A DNA stretch of 64,000 nucleotides from Ignelater luminosus (Eukaryota; Arthropoda; Insecta; Coleoptera; Elateridae): contig VTPC01091255.1 of NCBI GenBank assembly GCA_011009095.1, positions 30,351-94,350 of the forward strand. Direction: 5' to 3'. Below are positions 33,905 through 46,100 of the stretch, piece by piece. The translations under genes were made by a program, and so were the position numbers. A model generated the notes under the pieces. The model did no database searches. It was not told where the DNA came from and worked only from the letters and a program-made list of their open reading frames with translations. Numbering within the stretch: position 1 is the stretch's first letter; the number at the start of each line of letters is the position of its first letter.

Positions 33905-36150
33905 ACTACAAGGATGTAACAAACAAAACAAACAAAAGAGTAAGAGAGTTCTTGAGTTTCCAACACTAAAATAATGGAAGGGATATGAAAAAATGCGCAC
34001 GCTCAGTATTTCATAGAAGTTTAAACAAATGTTACAGGTGTTTTTAAGAATTATTTAGAAGGACGTCAGAAACTCAAAAACCAAATACATTGGGTATTCT
34101 TCATTTCTATATAATTTTTCTACAAAATATATTTTATAGCTTGTACCTGACTTTTGCTAAATTCATGTCTTCTTTCATTCAACATAATATTGTAAATCTT
34201 TTAACACCCAAAGCATATAACGTAATTTACCTAAAAGACCTTTTCAAAATTATTTTAAAAACTCTTAACATTTACAATTTTTATAAGGGGTCAGTTTATT
34301 TTCCTATTTCGGTATACATAGTAATAAATCCGAACTAAAGAAATTTTTGTGTAATTAATTTCAAAAAAATATTGAATTGTCTATTTTACTTTTATGGTTA
34401 AAAAGTTTGTTTTTTTAATAGAATAGTAATTTAAATTTGTATTTCTAAAGACAATTTATTATCACTGAAAAACTCTTAACCAGCACAGGGCATCCTTTCG
34501 GACGCCACACACATATTCACTATCACAAAGCACCCTCCCGCCCCTCCAAGTCATGATGCTCCAACTCAAGTCCCCAGAATGGACAGATTAATCAAAATCA
34601 TTGTTCCTAGTAAGGTAATAATAAAATAATAAATAGTAATACTAAAATGTAAATAAAAATATAAATATGAATTTTATCTTGAGCTTTCATTTTTAATGTT
34701 TTGTTATTCTGATTATGACAAATCTGTTTAAACAAAAAATTCAAGTTGCACTAACATTATCAGTACAAAAATTGAAATATTAAATTTTCTAAAAGCTTTC
34801 AGAGTAAATTTTTTCTAACAATATCATGATAGCATGGTATTCATTATAGAGAAAAACAAGACGACATTTTAACTTTCACAACAGTAGCATTGATACAAAA
34901 AAAAAACAATAAAAAATGTCTCCTATCTCTTCAAATATTGAGGCACAATACAAAATCCATTTTCAGTATATAATTCAAAAGTCTTGAAATCAAACTCGGC
35001 TATGAATTGCAAAACATACTTTGGTTCCCTCATAAAATTATTTAAGGTTAATTGATTACTCAGAAAAGCGTATAATAGATTCTGGGTTATTTTGATTTAG
35101 AGACACCCATCATTATAACTAAATAGACAGAATAACAGTAATGGTTCGATTTATCAAGTTTAATTAGTTATAGAAATTCATCATATTTATCCTCTAGCTC
35201 TCGTTTTAATGCATGATATTATTTATTACATAGTAGTACATATAAAACTAAACAATTCAAAACATTCTTTTAATAAAAAAATGTGCACCATAAACCCAAC
35301 ATCTAACTTAACCCTATTTTAGTTAGCATTATCATTTTCAAGACTCCAAATAATCAAAAAGTTTCATTATTGATTTTATCTTTTATCATATTCCATCAGA
35401 ACAGTATAATTTGTTTCTTAAATATAGATACTNNNNNNNNNNNNNNNNNNNNNNNNNNNNNNNNNNNNNNNNNNNNNNNNNNNNNNNNNNNNNNNNNNNN
35501 NNNNNNNNNNNNNNNNNNNNNNNNNNNNNNNNTCATATTCCATCAGAACAGTATAATTTGTTTCTTAAATATAGATACTCACATGTTGCTGTTATGGAAG
35601 GAACGTACTTACCGTCTAGTAGCAGAACTCGAATAAATACATTAATGGCCCACTTACAAGGGCAATAATAAAAAAAGAAACAGTTATTTCATCACTAGAG
35701 ACTGAACACTTTTATGTGATAGCATTAACAAATAAGAATTCTAAGCATGAATAGTATATCGTGTTTTTGCTCTTCGTTGGTGAAACTCACAATAATACAA
35801 TCTTAAAACATTCAGTCTCTACATGTAATACAAACATAAAGAAATGGAACACAATTTTTAATTTATTAGAATTTGAAAATTTAAATGTTAATGGTAATAA
35901 AAACAAAACTCATTTTATGCATTTCAAGAAATATCAATAATTTGCTTGACAAGTTTTCGTAATAAAATGAAATGCAGTTAAAATACCTACCTCTTTATGC
36001 ATTCTTTACTCAAGAAAAAAAAACAATAAAAAAGACGTTTATCAATAAGCCAATAAAAACCATTAAAAATATAAATTGGAAATCATTGTTGATTATAACC
36101 AGTTTTGAAACTTAATTACCTTTAATCATGAGAACATAAATATTTACCAT
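33905..36150. other. Gene-free AT-rich stretch
   Basis: Nothing coding recognised. Contains the gap at 35433-35532. On the minus strand, tgctactagacg|gtaagtac near 35620 has a good donor consensus, but I could not attach it to a gene. Confidence 0.4.
35386..35579. other. 100-N gap flanked by an exact 47-base duplication
   Basis: The gap 35433-35532 is flanked on its left (35386-35432) and right (35533-35579) by the same 47 bases, starting tcatattccatcagaacagt. This is what an unmerged overlap of two contigs looks like, so the true distance is probably shorter than shown. Confidence 0.85.
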
Positions 36151-36302
36151 TTTTATGCTTTGATGTGGATCACCTCTAAACTGTGTATTTGGGCATGTGT
36201 ATAGCAACCATAAACCAAAGATAGTTCACCTCCATTTTCTTCCAAGGCAACAGCAGCCAGGCAGAGTCCTGACGAAAAGCAAAACACATGCGAGTGACCC
36301 AT

Positions 36303-37609
36303 TTAGTTATTAAAGGGGTATCCAAAGATGGATTCCAAGGAGGCTGGTTTGCACTCATGCAGCAATTTGTCCAGAACTAGAGCTGATAGCAGCTGTAAAG
36401 ATGTACATATAAATAACTGACAGAATTCTATTAAGTCTGTTTTTAATCAATGTCTTTTTCAATTTAATAGAACAATCATAATAAATCTATGTTTCCATTG
36501 TACGCAGTAAGTAGGTAAAGTTGCTTAGTAAAATACTTTTGGTATTGTTGCATTTAGGGCTTCAATTTAAATTTTAATCAAGGCTCAAGTGCATTGAAAC
36601 AATAACAATTATTGTAACAATTGTTTCTATGCAACTTAGTTGGTACAACCTGCTTGTATTTATTATTTGAATCATACATTACTTTGGTCCTTGTAGCTTT
36701 CGAATAAAATTTAAAAAAAATAATTTATTAAATTATCTAAAACAGATATTGTTAATGAAAATTAACATGTTGTGAAGAATTTTAAAATCCAGATATTAAC
36801 ATAATCATTGTCCTTTATGATAGTTTTACAAGATGCTTGGCCATGGAAATTTGACATTTCCATCTTGACAGTTAACTGTGAGGTTAATTTTTCATTTAGG
36901 TTAGAACTGACCGCATAGCAACGATACAAATTATAAAAATTTAAGAAAATAAAGCAGTTTTAAATATTCTCCTTAATGGTGACCTGTGCTTTTTACACTT
37001 AAAATTAAATCTATTAAATATTTCCCTTAAAGAAATTTTTTAAAATAATTTTCATCTACTAATATAAAGGCAAGCATTTGAATTTCTCAAAATGAATTGT
37101 TTATCCATAAGCATCCACAGAAAATTCAGTTTTAAAAATTAATCTTCTTCCTTAAATAATCAGATTGTTTTGTAGCGATCACCTTTTAGAACACAGATTA
37201 AGCACGAATGCTTTACTTGAATTCCGAAGTCATTTAATATCTTGAGAAACTGTTAAGTTAGGAAAGTAGTAATTGAGCGTAATAATGCAAAAGTGGTCAA
37301 CACATTATTATTATTATTATTATTATTATTCTAATCTATTATACAAACTAAACAACTCATTTTTAAGATGGTTTCACATTTACCTTTTTTGAATTTCCAT
37401 TGTTCGTGTACCACAGAAATTCTAGCACCAGTCGGCGGTCATTCTCGTCTGAATTGATATACGAATTGATTAGTGAAGCACATGATAAACGAAGACACCC
37501 ATTTTCTAAAATACGTAGGGCGAAAATCAAAAGTCCAAAACATGCCGGCTTTTCAATAATGGAGGTGAGGTTACTTCTATGGCAAGTAGCGAGAAAAATT
37601 TCGAAGACC
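36303..37609 (-). CDS. Unrecognised host-like gene, last two coding exons (partial)
   Basis: Exon a (37384-37609) follows a good acceptor (cacgctaatatag), is open for 75 codons and ends before a GTAAAT donor. It includes ILENGCLRLSCASLINSYIN and DENDRRLVLEFLWYTNNGNS. Exon b (36303-36392) follows the acceptor catctttacag and keeps the frame: LLSALVLDKLLHECKPASLE, SIFGYPFNN, then TAA at 36303-36305. Both joins are phase 0, which favours a real gene. Upstream exons were not found and the protein is not recognised. The frame stays open after the TAA for 49 more codons to 36153, with an immediate Met, so the stop may be a variant or readthrough. Confidence 0.42.
37305..37331. repeat. (ATT)n microsatellite
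   Basis: About nine units of att in the intron between the two exons of the unrecognised gene. Confidence 0.85.
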
Positions 37610-37619
37610 CTATATTAGC

Positions 37620-38640
37620 GTGAAATGTTAAATAAAATACTGATTACAATCATTTTAACGTCTTACGTCTTACCTTGACTTGGAAAGATTTTATTAGGAA
37701 ACCAACGGAATAAAATTATAACGCAATAAACGCTTTCTTCACCACACCTGTAACTAACTTCACGTTGGAATTTCAAACAGGGATGTTATGAATGATGCGG
37801 CAACTCTTCGTACTAAATTTGCCGTTAACAATGTAGCAGATTCCTATAAAATTGTAATAGACTACTTGTATAGTTTATCTCGTTTCTATAATTCCTGTTA
37901 AATTTTTGTTGTGTTGGTAACAAAACCTTTTAAACACTAGAATTTTTCATTGAGAAATGTTGACAATATTGTTATTTGTTTTTATTTAAAATCAGAGGTT
38001 AGATTGTCATTCAGAAAAGGTAAATGTTTGCATTTCGTAGAGTTACCTTTTGTTGTTTGTTTATTATTTGGAATAAAAATTTATTTTTTGTGTTAATACT
38101 TCAATGTTAATTGTAATCAAACTGATTAGCACATAAAAACGAATTTACTGCATTTTAACCCTATTTTGACATATGACATTCGTTTGACAGAAGATTTTCT
38201 AGTGAGAAATGTGTAACTAGAAATAGTGACGCCAACATAAATAAGGGGTATAACAGTCCTTGCAACTAAAACCCTAAACATTTGAAATGGATTGGAATTA
38301 TAGAAATGAGATACAGTATACATGAATAAAATTAACACAAAAATAAATAACAATCTTTAACATTTAGATTAAAACTGTTTAGACATTGGTTTTAGTTGTA
38401 ACTCGTAAGCAAGATATCTTAATACAAAGCGAGAAGTGTGTGACAGATTAATAAATAAATCTTTTAATTCTTATTAAAGTTGTACGATAAGCAAAATCTA
38501 AAATTCAGCGAAAGAAATTCAGTGCGAACATTTAAAATTTGCTGATTTAATTTTATTTTAAACCAACCTAATTAATGGCTGGAATAAAAATTTAAATGTA
38601 ATAGATTCGTGTATTACTGTAATAGGGTAATAGATAACAT
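37620..38640. other. Gene-free AT-rich stretch
   Basis: No coding signal was recognised beyond short chance frames. Confidence 0.4.
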
Positions 38641-38659
38641 GTAAATGTAATAGATCTAA

Positions 38660-38991
38660 TACAGTTGTAATAGACACAACATCCCTGATTTCAAATTGTT
38701 ACCAACAGCATAAATGCAAGAACACGTCTGACCAAAACAGACACCGTCATTGGCTCGCTTCGCTTGCCAATAAGGGATGCTACCCTTACAACCAGCCGTG
38801 ATGAAACTAAATGTCGACTAACACAAAAGTATAAAAACGCACAGCAAACTATATTTTGGGTTTTTTTCTATCTGCTGCCTCGACGTCAACATGTAACATC
38901 TCCGCCGCGCTCCAAACCAAGGCCGGGTTGTTTAAATAAAAATGCTTTTTATTTAATTCTAACCCTGACTTATTTGCCTCAACAACTTCGA
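38660..38991. other. Possible LTR-like sequence
   Basis: Has a TATA-like gtataaaaacgc near 38830 and an aataaa near 38936, 100 bases apart, and abuts the truncated end of a gypsy pol gene. No second copy or clear TG...CA ends were found, so this is only suggestive. Confidence 0.25.
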
Positions 38992-41900
38992 CTATAAGGG
39001 CCGCAACTTCAGCAGCCATTGGAGTGCAGAATGATCAGTTCTCAACAGGGAATTTTGGTCATAGAGGTACTTACGAAAATCTTCGATGCACTTGACGACT
39101 GCAAGCAATTCTCTGCGTGTCACACGGTAGTTATGCTCCGGCTTAGACAGAACCTTGCTAAAATAGCCGATGACCTTCTTTTGCCCATCTTGAACTTGAG
39201 ACAGGACGGCGCCTATTCCGATATTGCTAGCATCTGTGTTCAGCACAAATCGTTCGTTCGTTCTGGGATAGCTGTAACTAAAGTTTGTTTAAGAGCGTTA
39301 AAAGCTTGTTCACAATCGGCGTCCCATTGAAAATCTCTGTCATTCTTGTCAAAGGCTTTGCGACAAAACGCCGGTAGTAAGTACACAAACCCAGAAAACT
39401 TCGAAGCTCGTGTTTATCTTTTAGATGAGGCCACTCTTGGACTGCACGAATCTTATCAGCATCAGCCGCTACTCCATCTTCGGATACCAGGTAACCAAGA
39501 TATCTGACTTCTTTCTGGAACAGAGTGCACTTCTTTGGACTCAATTGCAGATTTGCTCCACGTAATCTCAGAAACACATCTTCCAAGTTTTTCAAGTGTT
39601 CCTCAAACGTTCGACGAATCACGATAACATCGTCGAGGTAAAGTAAACAGGTCTTCCAAGACGAACCTCTCAGGATCAACTCCATCAATCGTTCAAACGT
39701 CGTTGGAGCATTACACAGACCAAATGGCATAACTGAGCCAATAGTAAAAGCAGTTTTCTCTCGATGTTGGGGTTCCATTCCAACCTGCCAATACCCATTT
39801 TTCATATCCAGGGTGGAAAACCACTTTGGTACCAGACAGAGTATCCAAAGTGTCATCAATTCTGGGTAACGGACAACTATCTTCGTTGTTGACACTATTT
39901 AACTGCCTATAGTCGACACAAAATCGTGTACTGCCATCTTTCTTCTTTACCAAGACGACGGTTGACGCCCAAGGGCTGTTTAAAGGTTTAATGACACCTT
40001 GGCTAGCCATCTCTTCAATAATCTTTTCCGTTTCTTCTCGTTTCGCCCATGGTAACCTTCTTGGACGTTGTCGTATCGGCTGGTTTGATTGATCTTATGG
40101 GTCACCACACTAGTCTTACCCACCAGTCCTTTATCTGAAGCAAATATATCTTGGTAACGACCAATTAACTGCTGTACCCTAATCTTTTGGCTTGGAGTTA
40201 AATTTTTACAAGAAGCTGTGATCATTGTTTGTATGTTTTCCAAGCTTCCCGAATACGAAAGAACTCTTTGTACACCGTACTATAGAGGAGACTGACACGC
40301 AAGTACCGATTTCGGTGTCCTTCTTCAACGTCATTGAGAAATCGTTAACATTCATTAATCGAATAGGTGTTAGTTCTTTCACATTCATTAAAACTTTTCC
40401 TATCAGAATACCTCGTCCAATATCAGGCACCCATACACCCTGCCCGGATATTTCCGTCCATTCGAGTCATAACAACCTCACTTCGCTTTGGCAGGGTAAC
40501 GTCCTCTACAAGTATTACTCGAAGCAATTCGTCGCCTCTTTGGTGAATAGGAACTTCTTCGTTATCTTTGAAGGATCCCATTCTTTATGTCTAACATAAA
40601 CTCGAACTTTTTCAGCAAATCCATCCCTAGGATAACTTCCACGGCTATATCCGCGACCAACACCTAATGCATGCAACTCTTGAAACCAATTCCCATTTCC
40701 ACCATCAGTTCCCCAAGAACATCGGCATGCTCACCCGTAGCGGTTTTCACGCGGACTCTTGATGGCTGCAACTCTCTATCTTCAACAACATCAGGACGGA
40801 TTATTGTCTTTGTCGCTCCCGCGTCGATCAATAATGAACATGTCTTCCCAAAAATACTGCCATCGATGTAAAAACTGTCTGGGTGATACCGTAACAAAGC
40901 CACTTGAAGCATTCCGGAGCATGACTTAAGGAGGTCGATGTTCGCCCCTTTACATCCACCCACACTAGTTTTTCCGATCCTGGTTATTCCTAACTGCACC
41001 ACTCTTAGTGCAATTTCTTTTAAGATGACCCTGCTCACCGCATCTCTAGGACTGTAGTCTTACTTTCTTCGATCACTGTTCTTCAAACATTTGTTTTATC
41101 ATTCGTTTCATTTTTTCATCCATATCTTCTGTCTCGGCGCTTCGCACACGGACCTGACCATGGGATGTTCTCCTGGCTGCTTCAAACTCAAGCGCGTTCC
41201 CCAAAGCACTTTCTAATTTTACATGGCGCGCAAGTCTCAAAGCCTGTTGGTTTTCAAAATCTGAAACAGTATCGATAAAGGCTTGTTCAGCCAGTTTCTC
41301 AAGAAATATCGGCGGATCCTGTGGATATGCTAACGTGATTAACCGCTCTGTGTCCGCTTGGAGTTCTTGTAAACTCTCTCTCGGTTTCTGCATTTTACTT
41401 TTCAGTTGCGGGTAGTATACTTGTTGGAGGTTGTTATCTTCATAACGCATATCTAAGCATGATGCTAACTTCTTGGAATTTCCTCGCGTGTGGTAGGGAA
41501 CTGTAGGTATCACATCCAGTGCGTCTTCACGTAAAGCCACTATCAGAGACGCTATCTTCTCTTTTTACTCCACAGCAGCCGCTTCGAACTGCATTAAATA
41601 AGTGGACCAGGCTCCTATCCCATCGAAAATTGGAGGTTGAACATGATTTCTCGGCGTGCTATTGCTTCCAATAATCGCAAAGGGTTGTTCGCGGATCACC
41701 CGTTCCGCACATGGAAGTTGTATATCTTCAGGTACCTCGTTGCAAGCGTCTACACTTTTCTCCACGACTTGACCCACAGTAAACATAGCAAACTTTTGTT
41801 GTAATTCGTCATATTTTTGATATAAGCCATCAACCTTCTCTTTAATTTCATGCTTCATAGTTTCCATTTTTACATTCATTTCTTCTTTAATTTCACTTTT

Positions 41901-42032
41901 TATATTTTCCGTATTTGAATTCATTTCCTCTTTAATTTCACTTTGCACGTTCTTGATTTCCTCTTTGATTTTTTGTAGCATCTTAATTAATCTTCGATCC
42001 ATTTTAGCTGAAGCAGACCGAGTCGTAGGCAA
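38992..42032 (-). pseudogene. Ty3/gypsy retrotransposon gag-pol (integrase missing)
   Basis: Read on the minus strand. Gag (42032 to about 41073): a coiled-coil Lys/Glu-rich N-terminus, then PPIFDGIGAWSTYLMQFEAA, one stop near 41563, and an Arg/Glu-rich end. No ATG stands at 42032; the first Met is at about 42002. A zinc knuckle RCGEQGHLKRNC is near 41020. Protease (41038-40664) has LLIDAGATKTIIRPD. RT (about 40240-39278) has SPWASTVVLVKKKDGSTRFC, MPFGLCNAPTTFERLM and LLYLDDVIV (catalytic DD). RNase H (39246-38992) has MLNTDASNIGIGAVLSQ and LRTDHSALQWL. Frameshifts join the parts; integrase and LTRs are not seen. Confidence 0.85.
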
Positions 42033-42039
42033 TGTTTAA

Positions 42040-43060
42040 CACCAAAGCATTTGCACAATTCTAGTAAAATCCGGTAAGCAGCCGTTTACAACCCCACGAA
42101 ACCACTTCCGTGGAGGCTTCCATAAACAAAGAAAATTAATTTGCAATGCAAAAATATTATCACGAACACCCAAACACACCTAGGGCAAACTTACTCTCTT
42201 AAACCTGGAAACTTTCTTACTACCGCGCGTCTGGAACACACCGCTCCCACTCTAACCAAACCACGCCACGCCGGCAACTTTCCCAAACAAAACGCAACTG
42301 TCAATGACGCGAGTCAAACAAAAAGGGATAAAGCAATCGCCTTCACTTCTAAAATCGTGTTGTAACAGACGTCGGCACAACGGATATATTCAAAGGAAGA
42401 AGCAAAGCCAGTTTCACGCCTATATACCTATCGTACACCAATGTGCGGTGGAATATTTTAACATAAATTATAGCATTGTAAAACGGACTTGGCCTCAGAC
42501 TCATTTTGCCTGCTAAATCCTGCTGCAAGCGAAATTTTCTAGGAGATTCACACAGTGGCTAAGCGATAGGCGGCCCTTTAAAAGAAGCCGCACATGTAAC
42601 AAAATAAACACCGCACAGTCGGAATTCTGAGAAGCGCACGTGTTAAATGTAATGAATAAAATACAGACGGAATTAAAGAAAATGCTTACGATAAAAGGGT
42701 TTGCGATAAAAAGAAATTCAGTAAGCAAGCCTGGATATTTCCACATTATGTAGAAAGGAGTTAAGATGGATCTGAATCTTTGCAAACCTTTTTATACGTC
42801 TTGAGCAGTCGAATTTCTAGTTACACTGAATCACTTGATGAATTTGAAAATTCTTCTGACTGACTATTGTTGTGAAGTTACTTGCTAAGAAACGTGTTCA
42901 ATTTTAAAAAATGAACCTGATTAATAGTATTGAAATGTATCAAAATGCCAGACAAATAAATCGTCGTCATATGAAATACAATAATGGCCCTTTTATAAAT
43001 GACGATTTTCTGTGCAGCAAAACTATTGATGTAGAAAAACAAACAATTACTATATGTACA
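42040..43060. other. Gene-free stretch between the gypsy element and gene A
   Basis: May contain the leader or LTR of the gypsy element (42040-42500), which I could not delimit. The 88-codon plus-strand frame at 42911-43177 overlaps the last exon of gene A on the other strand and is judged a shadow. Confidence 0.4.
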
Positions 43061-43067
43061 TCGTCTG

Positions 43068-43073
43068 TTTATT
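43068..43073 (-). terminator. Polyadenylation signal of gene A
   Basis: AATAAA on the minus strand, 55 bases beyond the TGA stop of gene A (43128-43130). No other copy lies closer. Confidence 0.6.
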
Positions 43074-43127
43074 TCCCAAAAGTTTGTTTAACTGATAGTT
43101 TCTGCATAATAAAAAACAAAATAACAT

Positions 43128-46100
43128 TCATTTTAAAATCTCAGGAGCCGCCCGAATATACTCAGATAACCTGTTAGACAGTAGGACTGACTTAGATTGA
43201 GGTGGTCTGACATTACTTCCACAATACTTCTCAGCCTGAAAATAAAAGTTTTTTCATCAATTTGTTTCTGCTGTTTTATTTCAAAACTTAAATGCAATGA
43301 TGATTTTGTAAAATGTCAAAATAAATACTCAGATGGTTTCATTAAGTCGAAATAAATGTAAAACTAGATCTACTAAATGTTTTTGTATAAAACGGACCAA
43401 ACTCTTAAAAGAGAATGACAATTTATTAAAATACATATAAACAAGTATAACTATAAATCCTAGATAGTTAAAGAATTTTTATTTTTTTATTTTTTTTTAT
43501 TACCTTGATTAAAATGATTAATGACAGTTTAAATTTCCCGCGTTAACATTTCAGTGATTTTTTTCAACTTAGAGTTGGGGGTGTTGCTAGCTGTCACTGT
43601 CGCTTAACCAGCCAATAGTGTACGTGTTGTCATGACAATAACAAGGCTAAGTTAAAGGACGCAGTGCTACCAACTTTTAAATAATTTTGTTTTGCGGGAA
43701 ATTCAAACGGTCATCACTCTTTGGTGTACTAAAGGTATAGCGTATTAAATAATATTGAGTAGACTTACATTGCATTTGACAGCGTTATAAAAAGACTTGC
43801 ACCAATATGAAGGACCTCTCGTACAGGCATCACTGCCTGGGGTAGTATTAGAATCATCAGGCCAAATGTGGTCCAAGCAGAATTTTACGACCTACATTTA
43901 TACACATATTATAATGATCTAACATTAGTAATCTTAGTATTGCTGATGCCTTTGGGAACGAATGAATCTATTCAGAATTTAGAGCAAACAATCCTTATTA
44001 TTATGTAGCATTATAGACTCTCCTGACTACAATAGTCTGTTTAGATTATATTAAAAAGATACCAAAGGCTTGAGCTATCAAAGGACCTATTGAAATTGAA
44101 TTGGAAGGAATTAGTTTGTGTCGCAAAACATCAAAGGATGCAATGCATTCTAACAGGAGTTGAATTGTGAAAAGACGGTACAGACAAGCAAATTTGAATA
44201 CTAGCAGTTTTTTGGAAAAGATGTAGCTTGTTTAGATTCTAGTTATCATTAATTTTTATTTACCTCCGATCCGCACTGAACAGCGAGATAAGGATCTTCC
44301 TTGCATATTACCCAATGAGCCAAATCTTTACACTCATTTGATCCAGGAGCAACTGATTTATTATGCGAATGAATTCCTCCATGAAAAAAGCAGTATTCAA
44401 AGGTCTAAAGAGATAATGAATAAAATTAATACTTGGAAGTCATTAAAATGTTAATCTTACTGCAAAACCGCAAAGCAGGGAATTGCGCACATTCTCGCAC
44501 CAAAATGCAGGACCCCATGTGCAATTATCTTCACTTACTCTGCGATCAGATACACTACCTAGGTGAGCGTGATTGTAGGTGTCTTCAGGTTCGTCTAACC
44601 AATTATGTTCCTTGCAGTATTTTACCGCCTAACAATGATAAACCAATTACAAATAGATCTGTCACTGCTAGTAATGTTGGAATATTTGTGTAACCATGTA
44701 AAAGTACAGGATGTCTCAAATCGACCGTAATTTAGAAAGAAATGATGGCACATTGCTGGTCTAACTTTTCAAGACAAAAAAAAGTTATAGCGTAAAGTTA
44801 CTTTCTTTACTGATAAAACATTAAAACAGTCTCTATCAAATACCTTTTGAAATCAAAACTAATTACTACTTGAGTACGCACATTCTTTCCACAGCTGATA
44901 CCATTCATTCCACTTTTACACCAAAAAGCAGGACCCCATGTGCAACGATCTAGTCCTGTATTGTCTTTAATGTGTATCTGGAAACCTTTTCCTTCGTAAC
45001 AGGTTTTGAATGCCTAAAATGTGTAAAATTAGATTAATAACAAAATGGAATATAAAATTCAAATACAAAGTAAAGGGTGAGTTTTACGTACGTCAAACCC
45101 ACCACAGCGGAAAGCATGACGTACATCCGTACACCAAAACGCGGGGCCCCAAGTACATTTATCCTCACCAGAAAGTGGTTGATTTTTCCAACCGTGTTGA
45201 TTACAGTAATCGACAGCCTGATGCAAAAGTTAAAAAAATATATATATGCATGGAAAGCTACTAATACAGTCCGTACCTTACAGAGTTGGGCATTTGCAAG
45301 ATCTTCGCACCAAAATTCTGGACCCCATGTACAATTGTTACCACCGACGATAGGGTCAAGATTAGCACCAAGACCTTGTTCAGTAGAGGAAATCCACGCA
45401 TGAGTTATACAATAGTATAGAGGCTAAGTATTTAATAAAAAACATTATAAATAACAAACCATTTGGAGAAAGAAATAACATCTTACGTAGAATCCGCACT
45501 GGACAGCGGACCAAAAGGTGAGACACCAATAATGTGGTCCATCTTTGCAGTGATCTTCTGGATGTGCTCGACAATATTCTTCTGTCTACAAGTAAATATA
45601 AATTTTAATAATTTGCATTTTGTTTATCTATATTTATTATGTAATTGGTTGCTGCTAAAAACCTGCAATAATCGTCACATTCTATTAAGTCAATCGCTGT
45701 TGGTGTCCCTTACTTATCAATGTGTGGAAGTAAAGAAAGTTCTGCAATGCTGTGGTTGATCAGGATAGTTGAAATTGAGCTAATGGTGGTTTACCATTAT
45801 GTTTAATCAAAAGAGAACTTACCTTACATTCTTCAATAGTTGATTTATTAGTACACCAGTACTGAGGACCCCAAGTGCAAGGATCCTTTCCTACTTTCTG
45901 GCAGTATTCAGTTTTCTGTAATTCAAAATTTTTTATTTATACCTTAAAGTGAGAACTAGCAGATAATATTTATATTATTATTTAAAATCCTAATGGTCGT
46001 TTATCCCTGAGTTATATCGAGAAGGATGACGGGCTTCCTTCGGCTTTCTTTTGTATGTAAATACACACTTTTGCATGTCATGTTGTAGCTTGGACATCTC

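Noticed and set aside
42911-43177. Plus-strand 88-codon frame
   Set aside because: It lies antisense to the last exon and 3' untranslated region of gene A, which has much better support.
45010-45403. Two overlapping plus-strand frames (84 and 108 codons)
   Set aside because: They are antisense shadows of gene A exons 6 to 8.
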